A DNA stretch of 64,000 nt from Treponema sp. JC4 (GTDB lineage: Bacteria > Spirochaetota > Spirochaetia > Treponematales > Treponemataceae). Positions 8,164 through 17,252 of this stretch are shown here, piece after piece (positions within the stretch are counted from its first letter, which is position 1; the number at the start of each line of letters is the position of its first letter). The translations under genes were made by a program, and so were the position numbers. The stretch covers positions 1 to 64,000 of the forward strand of contig NZ_AJGU01000002.1 of the NCBI RefSeq assembly GCF_000260795.1, read 5' to 3'. A model generated the notes under the pieces. The model ran no database searches. It worked only from the letters and a program-made list of their open reading frames with translations, and had not been told where the DNA came from.

Positions 8164-8192
8164 TTGTTTTTTTGTCAATTCTTTTATATAAT
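8164..8192 (+). promoter_or_regulatory. Promoter of the polyprenyl synthase gene
   Basis: TTGTTT (8164-8169), 17-base spacer, TATAAT (8187-8192). The ATG follows after six bases, implying a leaderless mRNA. Confidence 0.55.
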
Positions 8193-8198
8193 TTACTT

Positions 8199-9251
8199 AT
8201 GAAACAGGAACTTTTAAATAGGCTCACAAAAATAGAGGAAGCACTTAACAAGTCTCTTTGCAAAGAAGTCTCAAAAAAATGGCAGGACTCTTCTTTCGGA
8301 AAGCTTTCAGAAGCCATTACAGAAAACTTTATTCAGAACCTGATAACCCCAAATAAAAACCTTATAGATCTTGGAGGAAAACGCTGGCGCCCTCTTCTCT
8401 TAATTTTATGCTATGAATTACAGAGCCGCCTGAACAGCACCACTTGTCTTTCAGAAGAAACAGCTTACTCTCTTACACCACTTGTTGAGTTCGTACACAC
8501 TGCAAGCCTTATCCATGATGATATAGAAGACTCTGCTGACCTGCGCCGTGGAAAACCTGCTGCCCATATTACTTATGGATTGGACACAGCGCTCAACGCT
8601 GCCAGCTGGCTTTATTTTGAAGCTCCTGTCTGCATTAATTCTACAGAGCTTGAAATCCCGGATGACCGCCGTCTTACCCTCTACAAACTTTATACAGAAG
8701 AACTGCGCCGCCTTCACCTTGGTCAGGCAATGGATATTTTCTGGCACAGAACACCGGAGCTCTTCCCGACTAAAGAGGAATATCAGGGAATGGTACGCTG
8801 TAAAACAGGAACCCTTGCTTCTATGGCGGCAAAAATCGGCTATATAGCAGGAGGAGCAAGCCAAGAAGAGGCAGATAAAGCTGGAGAAACCGCTGCAAAT
8901 ATAGGCATGGGCTTTCAGATTATCGATGATGTAATTAACCTTACAAGCGGAAACCCTGGTAAAAAACGAGGAGATGACATTGTAGAAGGCAAAAAGAGCC
9001 TTCCGGTTCTTATTCACGTAGAAAAAAATCCTTCTGATGCAGAAAAGATTGCAAAGCTTATGAAGCAGGCGTCCGAAGAAGGCTTTGATTCCCCTGCCGT
9101 AGAAGAATGCATTAAACTGCTTGAAACAAGCGACTGTATAAAAGACGCTGCACAGGAAGGTAAAAAACTTATAAAAGATAACCTTGCCTTCTTTAATTCT
9201 GACTTAATTTCAGAACTCTTTACATCAATGATTCCGGAGAATTTCAGATAA
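8199..9251 (+). CDS. Polyprenyl (farnesyl/geranylgeranyl-type) diphosphate synthase
   Basis: Condenses isopentenyl diphosphate with allylic diphosphates to form a linear prenyl diphosphate for quinone, lipid-carrier or carotenoid synthesis. Both aspartate-rich motifs are present: a first-motif variant, LIHDDIEDSADLRRGKPA, around residue 105, and FQIIDDVINL around 245 (second motif). The first motif reads DDIED, the short DDxxD spacing. The start is placed at ATG 8199 (MKQELLNRL) because the frame can be extended only to a TTG at 8148 through promoter sequence; TATAAT lies six bases before this ATG. This gives 350 residues. The stop overlaps the next ATG (TAATG), so the TPR gene is translationally coupled. 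Chain length of the product cannot be told. Confidence 0.85.
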   Translation: MKQELLNRLTKIEEALNKSLCKEVSKKWQDSSFGKLSEAITENFIQNLITPNKNLIDLGGKRWRPLLLILCYELQSRLNSTTCLSEETAYSLTPLVEFVHTASLIHDDIEDSADLRRGKPAAHITYGLDTALNAASWLYFEAPVCINSTELEIPDDRRLTLYKLYTEELRRLHLGQAMDIFWHRTPELFPTKEEYQGMVRCKTGTLASMAAKIGYIAGGASQEEADKAGETAANIGMGFQIIDDVINLTSGNPGKKRGDDIVEGKKSLPVLIHVEKNPSDAEKIAKLMKQASEEGFDSPAVEECIKLLETSDCIKDAAQEGKKLIKDNLAFFNSDLISELFTSMIPENFR

Positions 9252-9772
9252 TGACAGAGCACCCAGATAAATTAAACAATGAAGCTATTCACCTGGCCTC
9301 TGCAGGACATTTTCCTGAAGCAATTGCATGTTTTAAACGGGCACTTACCCTCGACCGGTTCAATTATCTCTTATGGTTTAATATGGGGGTAACCTACCGC
9401 GATATGGGCAACACAAAGGCAGCAAAAGACTGTCTTGCAAAAGCCTACTCAATTGCGCCTCATAATCCGGATGTTGCCGAAACCTACGCACAGATCTGTC
9501 TTACCCTAAAGCTTTACAGCCTTGTTCAGGAAATCTGTGAAGAAGAACTTGATTTTAATCCTCTTGATACCCATTTGTGGAACCTGCTTGGAGTAAAATG
9601 CTTCCAGACAGAAGATTACGAAGCAGCCGCAGATTTTTTTGAACAGGCAGTTTACATCAATCCTTATTATGAAGATGCGCTTTTTAATCTTAAGGACACT
9701 TACAATGTGCTTGGAAACGCCACCGGTGAAGCTGAATGTACTAAAAAGCTTCAGGAAATGAATGCCCTATGA
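9251..9772 (+). CDS. TPR-repeat protein
   Basis: 173 residues made of about four tetratricopeptide units. AIACFKRALTLDRFNYLLWFN, AAKDCLAKAYSIAPHNPDVA and AAADFFEQAVYINPYYEDAL show the alternating A/G, L/Y and P positions of the repeat. No signal peptide, so probably a cytosolic protein-protein adaptor. Its start overlaps the stop of the prenyl synthase and its stop overlaps the ATG of the next gene (ATGA), so three genes form one coupled unit. Partner unknown. Confidence 0.8.
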   Translation: MTEHPDKLNNEAIHLASAGHFPEAIACFKRALTLDRFNYLLWFNMGVTYRDMGNTKAAKDCLAKAYSIAPHNPDVAETYAQICLTLKLYSLVQEICEEELDFNPLDTHLWNLLGVKCFQTEDYEAAADFFEQAVYINPYYEDALFNLKDTYNVLGNATGEAECTKKLQEMNAL

Positions 9773-10092
9773 AAGATGTAATAAAAGATTTTATTATAGA
9801 AAAAGACTTACGACGCACCTGGAAGCAGAAAATCGGGCATACTCTCTGCCTTTTTATTCCAATTGCATCAGCCTTTGCTGGATTTTTCCTTTCTCCGGCT
9901 ATTATAGCCTTTCTGACGGGCTCAAAACTTGAAGACGGCTATAATCCTTCTGAAGCCTCAAAGTTCGCCATAACGCTTATATTTTTCGCTATTCCGGCCA
10001 TAATAATCTTTCTGCTATCCCGCGGAGCAAATCCAATCATGAAAATTATCGTAAAGGACGAAAAAAAAGCTGCCCTTTCGGACAGCCTTTAA
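9769..10092 (+). CDS. Small two-helix membrane protein
   Basis: 107 residues with two hydrophobic segments (about 27-50, LCLFIPIASAFAGFFLSPAI, and 66-86, FAITLIFFAIPAIIIFLLSRG) and charged ends. No family recognised. The start overlaps the stop of the TPR gene, so it belongs to the prenyl-synthase operon. Its last codons coincide with a hairpin that acts as a terminator for the convergent cheB transcript. Confidence 0.65.
   Translation: MKDVIKDFIIEKDLRRTWKQKIGHTLCLFIPIASAFAGFFLSPAIIAFLTGSKLEDGYNPSEASKFAITLIFFAIPAIIIFLLSRGANPIMKIIVKDEKKAALSDSL
10061..10086 (-). terminator. Intrinsic terminator of the cheR-cheB transcript
   Basis: On the minus strand GCTGTCC-GAAA-GGGCAGC is followed by eight T. 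The hairpin lies inside the 3' end of the convergent coding sequence. A sister hairpin of nearly the same sequence is at 27674-27691. Confidence 0.7.
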
Positions 10093-10106
10093 ATTTTATC
10101 CAATGC

Positions 10107-10180
10107 AAACTTGCGTCTCCGCAAGTTTGATGCTAAGGTTACATGCTTTCGGAAGTTGGAGTTCCCGTTACGACCTTAGC
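10107..10180. other. Two hairpins between convergent genes
   Basis: aaacttgcg (10107-10115) pairs with cgcaagttt (10120-10128) over a four-base loop, and gctaaggt (10132-10139) pairs with accttagc (10173-10180), ending at the cheB stop. They may help end transcription from either side; no T-run follows the first. Confidence 0.4.
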
Positions 10181-11376
10181 TAACAATGCTCTCTTGCTAA
10201 CTTACTAATCTCATCAGCCATCTGCATAAGAGGAACCTGCTTCTGAACGCCGCCAAGTTCAAAGGCAACCTTTGGCATTCCGTAAACAATACTTGAAGCC
10301 TGATCCTGTCCAAGTGTCCAGGCACCCTGCTTACGCATTTCTGCAAGCTCTGCAGCACCATCACGACCCATACCGGTCATAATTACACCAAGAGCATTGT
10401 TCTGGTAGATTTTTGCAACAGACTCAAAAAGAACGTCTGCAGAAGGTCTGTGACCGTTTCTCTGCTCGTCCTGACTGAGTTTTACGTAATTACCGTCTGC
10501 ACGATGCTCTACGAACATATGATATCCGCCTGGAGCAATGTAAACGTGTCCGCCTTCAATCTTTTCGCCGTCTACGCCCTCTGTAACAGTAAGAGGACAG
10601 ATATTGTTCAAACTAGCCGCAAACTCTTTTGTAAAGCCGGCAGGCATGTGCTGAACAACCATTACAGGCTGTTTAAGGCGAGGATCTATCATTTTAAATA
10701 CATCGCGCAAAGCATTAGGTCCACCTGTTGAAATACCGATTGCAATAAGGTCAATTCTACCGCCGGAGCGGGCTGGAGTAATGGTAACAGGTTCCTTTAG
10801 CTTTGGTTTATTCCACAAAGAAGAAGCCGGTAAGTCGGTCTTCTGAATGGTAAAGTTCTTAGCAGCTTCCTCACCCTTCTTAAGAACAACCTGACGCTGT
10901 GCTTCACGCAGTTTTACCTGCTGTGTAAAATAATCAGCTTCAGGAATTTCTTTTCCGTGAGCGCTCGCATAAGCACCACCATAAGACGCAATATATTCAA
11001 TAATTTCACTTGATACATCAGCAATTTTAAGTGTTACAGAAGATCCGCCTGGCTTTGTAATAAAGTCAGAAGCACCAAGCTCAAGACACTGCATGGTTAC
11101 TTTTGCACCTTCAGTAGCAACACTCGAAAGAATGATTACAGGAACTTTGATTTTCTGTTCCTTGCGTTTTTTAAGGAATTCAACACCGTTCATTACCGGC
11201 ATTTCAATATCAAGAAGGATTACATCAGGATTACACTGAGGAATTTTATCCAGCAAATCCTGACCATTTTCAGCCTTTCCGCATACTTTCAAGCCGGTTG
11301 TTTCATCAACAATTCGTCCAATAAGGTTGCGCATCAACGCAGAGTCATCACAAACCAATACCGAAATATCATCCAT
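10180..11376 (-). CDS. cheB: Chemotaxis protein-glutamate methylesterase CheB
   Basis: Removes methyl groups from, and deamidates, chemoreceptor side chains during adaptation. The 398 residues comprise an N-terminal receiver (acidic pair at 10-11 in VCDDSALMRN, phospho-acceptor Asp56 in LLDIEMPVMNG), a linker of about 60 residues, and the C-terminal methylesterase with catalytic serine in IGISTGGPNA, histidine in VVQHMPAGFT and aspartate in GVIMTGMGRDGA. It follows cheR after 43 bases with a GAGG ribosome site, so the two enzymes of receptor adaptation are co-expressed. No cheA, cheW or cheY is nearby; a chemoreceptor lies at 32902-34983. Confidence 0.96.
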   Translation of the reverse strand: MDDISVLVCDDSALMRNLIGRIVDETTGLKVCGKAENGQDLLDKIPQCNPDVILLDIEMPVMNGVEFLKKRKEQKIKVPVIILSSVATEGAKVTMQCLELGASDFITKPGGSSVTLKIADVSSEIIEYIASYGGAYASAHGKEIPEADYFTQQVKLREAQRQVVLKKGEEAAKNFTIQKTDLPASSLWNKPKLKEPVTITPARSGGRIDLIAIGISTGGPNALRDVFKMIDPRLKQPVMVVQHMPAGFTKEFAASLNNICPLTVTEGVDGEKIEGGHVYIAPGGYHMFVEHRADGNYVKLSQDEQRNGHRPSADVLFESVAKIYQNNALGVIMTGMGRDGAAELAEMRKQGAWTLGQDQASSIVYGMPKVAFELGGVQKQVPLMQMADEISKLAREHC

Positions 11377-11419
11377 AGCATATACCTCGCAGTTTTATTG
11401 AGATTTATTGAACTTTTTT

Positions 11420-12247
11420 TTATTTATCAAGAAGTTTTCTATAAAGACAAGCCCATTGAGTCTTTAAGAATTCAAACTTTGTATTCATACCGAACAGCGA
11501 TTCCGAATGGCCGATGTAGAGATATGAATGAGCTGCCATTGAATTCCAGAAGTTATCAATTACCTTAAGCTGAGCAGGTTCATCAAAATAGATAAGAACA
11601 TTACGGCAGAATACAACATCAAGGTTGCGTGCACCGGAATCGTTCTTAAGGTTATGGTAGTCGAATTTGATTTTTGCCTGCAGATCTTTATTTACCTGAT
11701 AGCCTCCATCGACCTTGGTAAAATACTTCTGAAGATAATTTTCAGGAATACCATCGATTTTGTTGTCAGCATAAAAACCAGTCTGAGCGGTCATAAGACA
11801 CTTGAGGGAAATATCCGAAGCCGTAATCTGGAAATCCCAGCCCATAGGTGTAATTTCCTTCATAATCATAGCCAGAGTATAAGGCTCTTCACCAGTAGAA
11901 CAGCCGGCACTCCAGATTTTTATTGTCTTATCAAAAGAATTTTTTGCCTTTTTGGCTTCTATGATATTAGGAATTACATAATTGATAAAAGCATCAAAAT
12001 GAGGTTGATTTCGGAAGAATCGGGTAAGGTTTGTTGTAACCGCATCCAGCATCTCCTTCATTTCCTCGGTGCTTTTAGTAATCAGGGCATAATACTCCTG
12101 AGGAGTGGACATATTCTTTTTGCGAAGCAGTTCCTTTATTCTGCTGTCGAGAATTGACCTGTTTGTTGCAGAGAATGTGATACCGCTTTCATCATAAATG
12201 ACCTTTCGAAAAAGTTCGTAGTCTGCATCATTAAGTACTTCTAACAT
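11420..12247 (-). CDS. cheR: Chemotaxis protein methyltransferase CheR
   Basis: Methylates chemoreceptor glutamates with S-adenosylmethionine. 275 residues: an N-terminal all-helical domain (FRKVIYDESGITF, residues 14-26) and a methyltransferase domain with the SAM loop IWSAGCSTGEEPYTLAM around 110-126 and the later VVFCRNVLIYFDEPAQ around 215. The ATG has no ribosome site; a TATAAT box ends seven bases upstream. First gene of a cheR-cheB unit. Confidence 0.95.
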   Translation of the reverse strand: MLEVLNDADYELFRKVIYDESGITFSATNRSILDSRIKELLRKKNMSTPQEYYALITKSTEEMKEMLDAVTTNLTRFFRNQPHFDAFINYVIPNIIEAKKAKNSFDKTIKIWSAGCSTGEEPYTLAMIMKEITPMGWDFQITASDISLKCLMTAQTGFYADNKIDGIPENYLQKYFTKVDGGYQVNKDLQAKIKFDYHNLKNDSGARNLDVVFCRNVLIYFDEPAQLKVIDNFWNSMAAHSYLYIGHSESLFGMNTKFEFLKTQWACLYRKLLDK

Positions 12248-12254
12248 AAGTAAA

Positions 12255-12283
12255 ATTATAAACCTACATTATCCAAAAGTAAA
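12255..12283 (-). promoter_or_regulatory. cheR promoter
   Basis: On the minus strand TTTACT (12283-12278), 17-base spacer, TATAAT (12260-12255). Seven bases then lead to the cheR ATG, suggesting a leaderless transcript. Confidence 0.55.
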
Positions 12284-12330
12284 ACTTTAAATTTAAAAAT
12301 GCAGTATATTTAGAACAAATTGTTTTATTT

Positions 12331-13350
12331 TTAACGTTTTACGCGTCCACAGTTGTCGCCGCCGGCAAGAAAAAGCACTTCTTCCGCGCTTACCATATTA
12401 AAATCGCCTTCAATTGTATGTTTAAGACAGCCGGCAGCCACCGCAAAATCAAGCTGGCACTGACAGGTCATTTTCTTCAACTCGCCGTAAATAATTCCCG
12501 CAGTAAAAGCATCCCCTGCCCCAACGCGGTCTACAATGTTGATTTCATATTTTTTACTCTGAGTAAATCCGTCATCGCTGAGCATAAGTCCTGCCCAGCC
12601 GTTCAAACTGGCCGACTTCGATTCCCTGAGGGTAATGCAGACCTTCTTAAAGCCAAAACGAGCCGCAAGTTCTCCCGCAACCTCTCTGTATCCATCCATA
12701 TTCAGGCTGGAAAAATCCTTCTGAGGCATATTTATTCCAAATAAAAGCGAAGCATCTTCCTCGTTTGTAATGCAGATATCCACATAACGGCAGATTTCCC
12801 CCATAACTTTGCCTGCGGTCTCTGCTGTCCAGAGCTTTTTGCGGTAATTGAGGTCAAAAACAACAGTAATTCCCTTCTTCTGTGCAATCTGACAGGCCTG
12901 AAGGCATATTTCCGAAAGAGCCTTACTAAGAGCCGGGGTAATTCCGGATAACATGAAAATCTTACAGCCCTCAAAAATGCTGTCCCAGTCATAATCCTCA
13001 GAAGTAGAGAGTGATACGGCAGAACCGGCACGGTCATAAATCACTTTAGAAGCACGGGTTCCGGCACCCTTTTCTAAAAAATATAGGCCGGTTCTGCCGT
13101 CTTCCGAACGGGAAATAAAATTTGTATTTACGCCAAATCTTCTTAAATAATTAACGGCACACTGGCCGATTTCATTTTCAGGAAGGCGGGTCACAAAAGC
13201 CGTATCAATTCCGAAGTTTGCAAGACTGACAGCAACATTTGCTTCTGAGCCGCTGTAGGAGGCGCCGAAAGTATCTGCCTGAAGAAAGCGCATATATCCT
13301 TCCGGTGCAAGGCGCAGCATGATTTCTCCGAATGTAACGACTGTGGACAT
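12331..13350 (-). CDS. kdgK: 2-keto-3-deoxygluconate kinase (PfkB family)
   Basis: Phosphorylates 2-dehydro-3-deoxygluconate, a product of pectin and uronate breakdown, to KDPG. 339 residues with the ribokinase-family layout: N-terminal VTFGEIMLRL, the substrate motif SGSEANVAVSLANFG around residue 33, GAGTRASKVIYDRAGSA typical of KdgK, and the C-terminal ATP/anion-hole motif VDRVGAGDAFTAGII with catalytic aspartate. A ribosome site (aggaaag) precedes the ATG. It begins 12 bases after the TonB-like gene and probably shares its transcript, an odd pairing of a sugar kinase with an envelope energy system. Confidence 0.88.
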   Translation of the reverse strand: MSTVVTFGEIMLRLAPEGYMRFLQADTFGASYSGSEANVAVSLANFGIDTAFVTRLPENEIGQCAVNYLRRFGVNTNFISRSEDGRTGLYFLEKGAGTRASKVIYDRAGSAVSLSTSEDYDWDSIFEGCKIFMLSGITPALSKALSEICLQACQIAQKKGITVVFDLNYRKKLWTAETAGKVMGEICRYVDICITNEEDASLLFGINMPQKDFSSLNMDGYREVAGELAARFGFKKVCITLRESKSASLNGWAGLMLSDDGFTQSKKYEINIVDRVGAGDAFTAGIIYGELKKMTCQCQLDFAVAAGCLKHTIEGDFNMVSAEEVLFLAGGDNCGRVKR

Positions 13351-13361
13351 AATATTCTTTC

Positions 13362-14480
13362 CTAAAGTTTTTTAATTGTGTACTGGAATTTTCCCATTGA
13401 AGAAAAGTCTGCACGTTCAAAACGCCATTTTCCGATAATCTGAGCGCGGATTTCCTGCTGAGCAAGAGGCGGTACAATGGAAGAAGGATTAACATCTACA
13501 CTTGTAACATTTCCGCTAGGCTGTACTTCAATAATAATTGACACATTGATAGTTGTATCAACCTGATTAGCCGCCGCTTCAGACAAATCAATGCGGGGTT
13601 CTGCAGGTTCAATAAGACCGCGGGAAGAACCGTCTGCCATGGCAAACTGATTATGCCCGCTGCCATTAGAAACAGAAGCAGTAAGTTCAGAAGAATGGCT
13701 TGTTCCCGCACTTCCTTTATAGGTGGCATTTTTAATACCTTTAAGAGCACCGGTTGTAGATGAAGAGGCTGTTTCGTTTATAGAACCATCCTTTTCCTGC
13801 TGGCTGGTAACTCCAGAACTTGACGAATTTGCCTTACCGGAAGTTCCCGTAACAGAAGAGGAAGAAGCAACTTTCTGTGGCTGGGAAGAAGTTACAGGAG
13901 AATCATCATTTGAATCATCAAAATCATCCCAGTTGAAGGATTTGGTTGATGCAGATTTTGAAGACATCTGTTCTGCCATAAGTTCTTCTACGCTCTTTGC
14001 ATATTCAACAGGAGCTGCGGGAGCTGGTGTCTTTGCCGGGGCAGCTGTCTTTTTTGTTTCCACCGGCTTGGCAGGCGCCTTTGCAGCTGGTTTTTCAGCA
14101 GCCTTTTTAGGAGTTTCTGCAATCTTCTGCTCTTTTTTTGCAGGAGCGGGTGCCGGAGCTTCTTTTACCTGTTCAGATTTTTTTATCTGCTTTTCTGAAC
14201 TTGCCGCCTGTGGAGCAGCAGCCGCAGCAGCCGCCGCACTGTCCTTTTTTTCTGTCTTTGCAACCGGAGTAGAAGAAAGTACTATCTGAACCGGCTTGAA
14301 ATCATTTTTCTTTGAAAAAGGCTTTGCAAAAATAAAAAAGAGAAAAAGAATCAGCCACAAAAGGACGGTTCCCGACAGAGCCACAAATTCACTTGTGTTC
14401 TGGGGATTGCTGTCGCGTCCAAAGACTGGTATTCCCTTATATTGTATTTTCTGGATTTTAGTCCATAAATTTTCTGTCAT
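13362..14480 (-). CDS. TonB-like energy transducer with Ala/Pro/Lys-rich linker
   Basis: 372 residues: one N-terminal transmembrane helix (about 33-53, LSGTVLLWLILFLFFIFA), a long low-complexity segment rich in alanine, proline and lysine with a run of nine alanines, a serine-rich middle, and a C-terminal TonB/TolA-like domain (INVSIIIEVQPSGNVTSVDV, then IIGKWRFE). Such proteins span the periplasm and pass proton-motive energy from an ExbB/ExbD motor to outer-membrane partners. ExbD and ExbB are the two preceding genes; the start overlaps the exbD stop by four bases. Confidence 0.82.
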   Translation of the reverse strand: MTENLWTKIQKIQYKGIPVFGRDSNPQNTSEFVALSGTVLLWLILFLFFIFAKPFSKKNDFKPVQIVLSSTPVAKTEKKDSAAAAAAAAPQAASSEKQIKKSEQVKEAPAPAPAKKEQKIAETPKKAAEKPAAKAPAKPVETKKTAAPAKTPAPAAPVEYAKSVEELMAEQMSSKSASTKSFNWDDFDDSNDDSPVTSSQPQKVASSSSVTGTSGKANSSSSGVTSQQEKDGSINETASSSTTGALKGIKNATYKGSAGTSHSSELTASVSNGSGHNQFAMADGSSRGLIEPAEPRIDLSEAAANQVDTTINVSIIIEVQPSGNVTSVDVNPSSIVPPLAQQEIRAQIIGKWRFERADFSSMGKFQYTIKKL

Positions 14481-14890
14481 TTTTTGGATGTCGTCCTCAA
14501 ATTAATTACCGCATATCCGCTTTCCCGGATTACGTCAAAAAGTTTTACGATAGTTCCGTTTTTAACTTCGCTGTCTGCTTCAAGAGAGATAGGAAATTCT
14601 ATCTTTTTTGTATCACCGGTATCGTATTTTACAAGTTCCGCCTTAAGAGTCTTCATATTAACTTCTTTTTCATTAAAATAAAGACTTCCGCTGGCTTCAG
14701 CTGTAATTGTAATTCCCTTCATCGAAGTTCCTTCGCTTGTGGTACTTTCAGGAAGATTCAGTTTAATTCCAGGAAGAATGGCAAATGTTGTAGAAACCAG
14801 GAAGAAGAGAATCAGCTGGAATACGATATCAATCATAGGAGTCATATCAACATTAGAAGTTATTCTCTTTCGGTTTTTGCTTAATCTCAT
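14477..14890 (-). CDS. exbD: ExbD/TolR-family biopolymer transporter
   Basis: 137 residues with a single helix near the N-terminus, preceded by VDMTPMIDIVFQLILFFLVS; its membrane aspartate is the proton-carrying residue of ExbD/TolR. A periplasmic domain follows. It sits between exbB and the TonB-like gene in the usual order and overlaps the latter (ATGA). Confidence 0.9.
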   Translation of the reverse strand: MRLSKNRKRITSNVDMTPMIDIVFQLILFFLVSTTFAILPGIKLNLPESTTSEGTSMKGITITAEASGSLYFNEKEVNMKTLKAELVKYDTGDTKKIEFPISLEADSEVKNGTIVKLFDVIRESGYAVINLRTTSKK

Positions 14891-14912
14891 AAAGCAATTT
14901 CTCCTCGGCTAA

Positions 14913-15521
14913 CTACACTCTGCCTGTAAGGCGGACAAGAACTTCTGTTACCTTTGCTTCCATTTCTACAAGACGGTGATTTACGCGCGAAATAAAATAG
15001 TTATGAAATATAACAGAAGGAATTGAAACGATAAGACCGGCAACAGTTGTTACCAGGGCTTCAGAAATTGCGGTTGCAAGAAGGGCTGGATCTCCCATAG
15101 TTCCACCGGCACCAAGAACACCAAAAGCCTTGATGTTACCAGTTACAGTTCCCAAAAGTCCCAGCAGGGTTGCAATATTTGCAATTGTACCAAGAGGAGT
15201 AAGAAGGTGCTCAAGACGAGGAACAACAAAGTCCATTTCTGCTTCAACAAGCTCGCGCAAATCTTTTTCCTGATAGCGGCGGCAGTCAAAAGCCTTTTTC
15301 AGAACCTGAGCCATTGGAGTTCCCGCTTCTGTACAGGCAACGGCACAGGCATCAAAATTCTGAGAACCAAGAGAGCCCTGCAAATCGTTCATAAGTTTTT
15401 CATCACGCTTTTTGATATTCAAAAAGTAAAAACATCTTTCAATAATAATAAAAGTTGCAATGATTCCGCACAAAATGATTGGAAACATCAATACTCCACC
15501 CGCTTTAATACTGCTTAACAT
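14913..15521 (-). CDS. exbB: ExbB/TolQ/MotA-family proton channel
   Basis: 202 residues with three transmembrane helices: about 10-30 (MFPIILCGIIATFIIIERC), 105-130 (LGTIANIATLLGLLGTVTG, the family signature) and 148-170 (AISEALVTTVAGLIVSIPSV). It forms the stator-like channel that works with ExbD. It leads the exbB-exbD-tonB unit and follows the outer-membrane-protein gene by about 30 bases. Confidence 0.92.
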   Translation of the reverse strand: MLSSIKAGGVLMFPIILCGIIATFIIIERCFYFLNIKKRDEKLMNDLQGSLGSQNFDACAVACTEAGTPMAQVLKKAFDCRRYQEKDLRELVEAEMDFVVPRLEHLLTPLGTIANIATLLGLLGTVTGNIKAFGVLGAGGTMGDPALLATAISEALVTTVAGLIVSIPSVIFHNYFISRVNHRLVEMEAKVTEVLVRLTGRV

Positions 15522-15551
15522 TTTCTAAAACCTCCAAGTTTTTTTTATGTA

Positions 15552-17234
15552 TTAAAAGAAAAATTTTACCATTACAGAAGCTGTTCCGCTTCTTGTTATA
15601 TATTCCCCCGCATAAGTTCTTGTTGTACCAGAGAAGAGCTTGATAATATCTGTAAGCTCAGCCCCGATACTTACAGCCTGAGTGATTTTTACAGAACCGT
15701 CAAGATTGAAAATCGGAACAATTGCTGAAGAATCATCATCAAGTCCAAAATCTGCTGTAAGGCTTGTAGTGAACTTACCGCCGGCACTTGTAATGCCAGC
15801 CCCCAGACTAATAAGCTGATTATACTCAAGTACAGGAATATCAATCCAGTTTGATTTTACGCCTGCAACAAGAGAAAGGATTTTATAATACCAGGTAAGG
15901 CTTAATTCTGTGTAAAGAATGCTCAACTCATCCTGTTTATACATATAAAATCCATTATAGTCTTTGTCATAATAAGGCTGCCAGAGACCGTTTCCAAAAG
16001 CAGTCTTCTTATAGGCAATTTTTGCAGCGGCAGTAAAGCCCTTTCCTACAGGAACAGAGGAATCAAGCTGGATATACCAGTTTGTAACTTCCTGAGGAAT
16101 AAAGTTCAAAGCCGTAAACTTATACTTTTCTTCAAGTTCTGCTACACGGGTACGTTCTGCAGAAAGTCCCCCTTCCAGCCCGATACTTGCCTTACGGTTA
16201 GCAAAAGGAACCGGAAAAACCGCACTTCCACCAAGTGTAAAAGGAGCAGTAATATAATTGTTGTTCATTGAATCACTTAGGAGTGCTCCAACGTTTGCGT
16301 AAGCCTTAAAAATCTGATTCTGCCATGAAGCCTGGACTTTAAAAAGTCCGCGGTTAGAAAGCTTACTGATTTCATTATTTCTGTTCTCTGGATCATAGGC
16401 AATTGAACCGTTTGTATTTGAATCAAGCCAGTAAGTGCCGGAAAATCCTATATCAAAGGCTCCTAAATCAACATTTCCAAAAAGTCCTGGAGAAATTCCA
16501 AAAACGCTGACATTCTTTAAGAAATCAGCAGCCTCTGTATCACCTGTAATTGCAGAATAGCGGTTATAGAAGTCTGCATTAAGACAAGCTCCTGCAGAAA
16601 AAATATCATTAAACTGCCAGGTAAAATCTCCGCCGCCTTTTACATCGTTCTGGGTAATGTCACTGAAGTTAGCAACCTTGTTCTGCAAACCGTTTACTAA
16701 AACCTTGTAGTTACCATTAAGATTTACAAGGGCCTTATTTTTCTGAATTGTTTTTGTAATATTAATACCGGTTGTGCTGTCTTTATAGCCGTCTTTTAAA
16801 GAATGACCAGAATAACCGGCAGCAGAATTATGATTAAAACCTATGAAGAAGGGATTCTGACCGCTCAGACGGTAAACAGAAAAATCTCCGTAAAACAAAG
16901 CAGGATAGCCGCCTCCAACCTTACCTTCTGCAAATACAGATTTTTCTTTTTTTGCAGAAGCGGCATCAGCGACACCTGGCTTTTCCTGAACAGTTACATC
17001 CGGAAGAACCGGCACGATTGAACCACTGCCTTTTGGTTCCTCAACAACATCAGAAAAGGCAGGAAGGGCATCTTCCCCTGCAATCAGATTTCCGGATTTA
17101 ATAACCGTGGTAAGATCATCAAGTTCAATATTTTCAGCCTCATTTGACTGGGCAGAAAGTGCTGCAGCAAAAAAGAACATTCCTCCTGCAAGCAAAAGGG
17201 CCTTATTAAATTTTGTATTCTTTATTTTTTTCAT
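15552..17234 (-). CDS. Probable outer-membrane beta-barrel protein
   Basis: 560 residues. A cleavable signal peptide is evident (ALLLAGGMFFFAAALSAQ), followed by an acidic linker of about 90 residues and then many alternating-hydrophobicity strands, ending in SVMVKFFF with a terminal aromatic residue as in barrels inserted by BamA. No family recognised. The start is taken at the second ATG, seven bases after AGGA; the ATG six bases upstream is too close to that site. Between the TPR gene and exbB, it is a reasonable candidate partner for the TonB system encoded next to it, though no TonB box or plug domain is seen. Confidence 0.7.
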   Translation of the reverse strand: MKKIKNTKFNKALLLAGGMFFFAAALSAQSNEAENIELDDLTTVIKSGNLIAGEDALPAFSDVVEEPKGSGSIVPVLPDVTVQEKPGVADAASAKKEKSVFAEGKVGGGYPALFYGDFSVYRLSGQNPFFIGFNHNSAAGYSGHSLKDGYKDSTTGINITKTIQKNKALVNLNGNYKVLVNGLQNKVANFSDITQNDVKGGGDFTWQFNDIFSAGACLNADFYNRYSAITGDTEAADFLKNVSVFGISPGLFGNVDLGAFDIGFSGTYWLDSNTNGSIAYDPENRNNEISKLSNRGLFKVQASWQNQIFKAYANVGALLSDSMNNNYITAPFTLGGSAVFPVPFANRKASIGLEGGLSAERTRVAELEEKYKFTALNFIPQEVTNWYIQLDSSVPVGKGFTAAAKIAYKKTAFGNGLWQPYYDKDYNGFYMYKQDELSILYTELSLTWYYKILSLVAGVKSNWIDIPVLEYNQLISLGAGITSAGGKFTTSLTADFGLDDDSSAIVPIFNLDGSVKITQAVSIGAELTDIIKLFSGTTRTYAGEYITRSGTASVMVKFFF

Positions 17235-17252
17235 AAGCATATCCTGTTTATC

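Noticed and set aside
8148-8198. An upstream TTG start for the prenyl synthase
   Set aside because: The extension covers the -35 and -10 boxes and has no ribosome site.
7782-8198. A tRNA or riboswitch in the large intergenic gap
   Set aside because: No cloverleaf, T-loop or known aptamer pattern was seen; the signal is DnaA boxes and AT-rich DNA.
13723-14289. A plus-strand frame of 188 codons opposite the TonB-like gene
   Set aside because: Arises from the low-complexity Ala/Pro/Lys codons of tonB read backwards.
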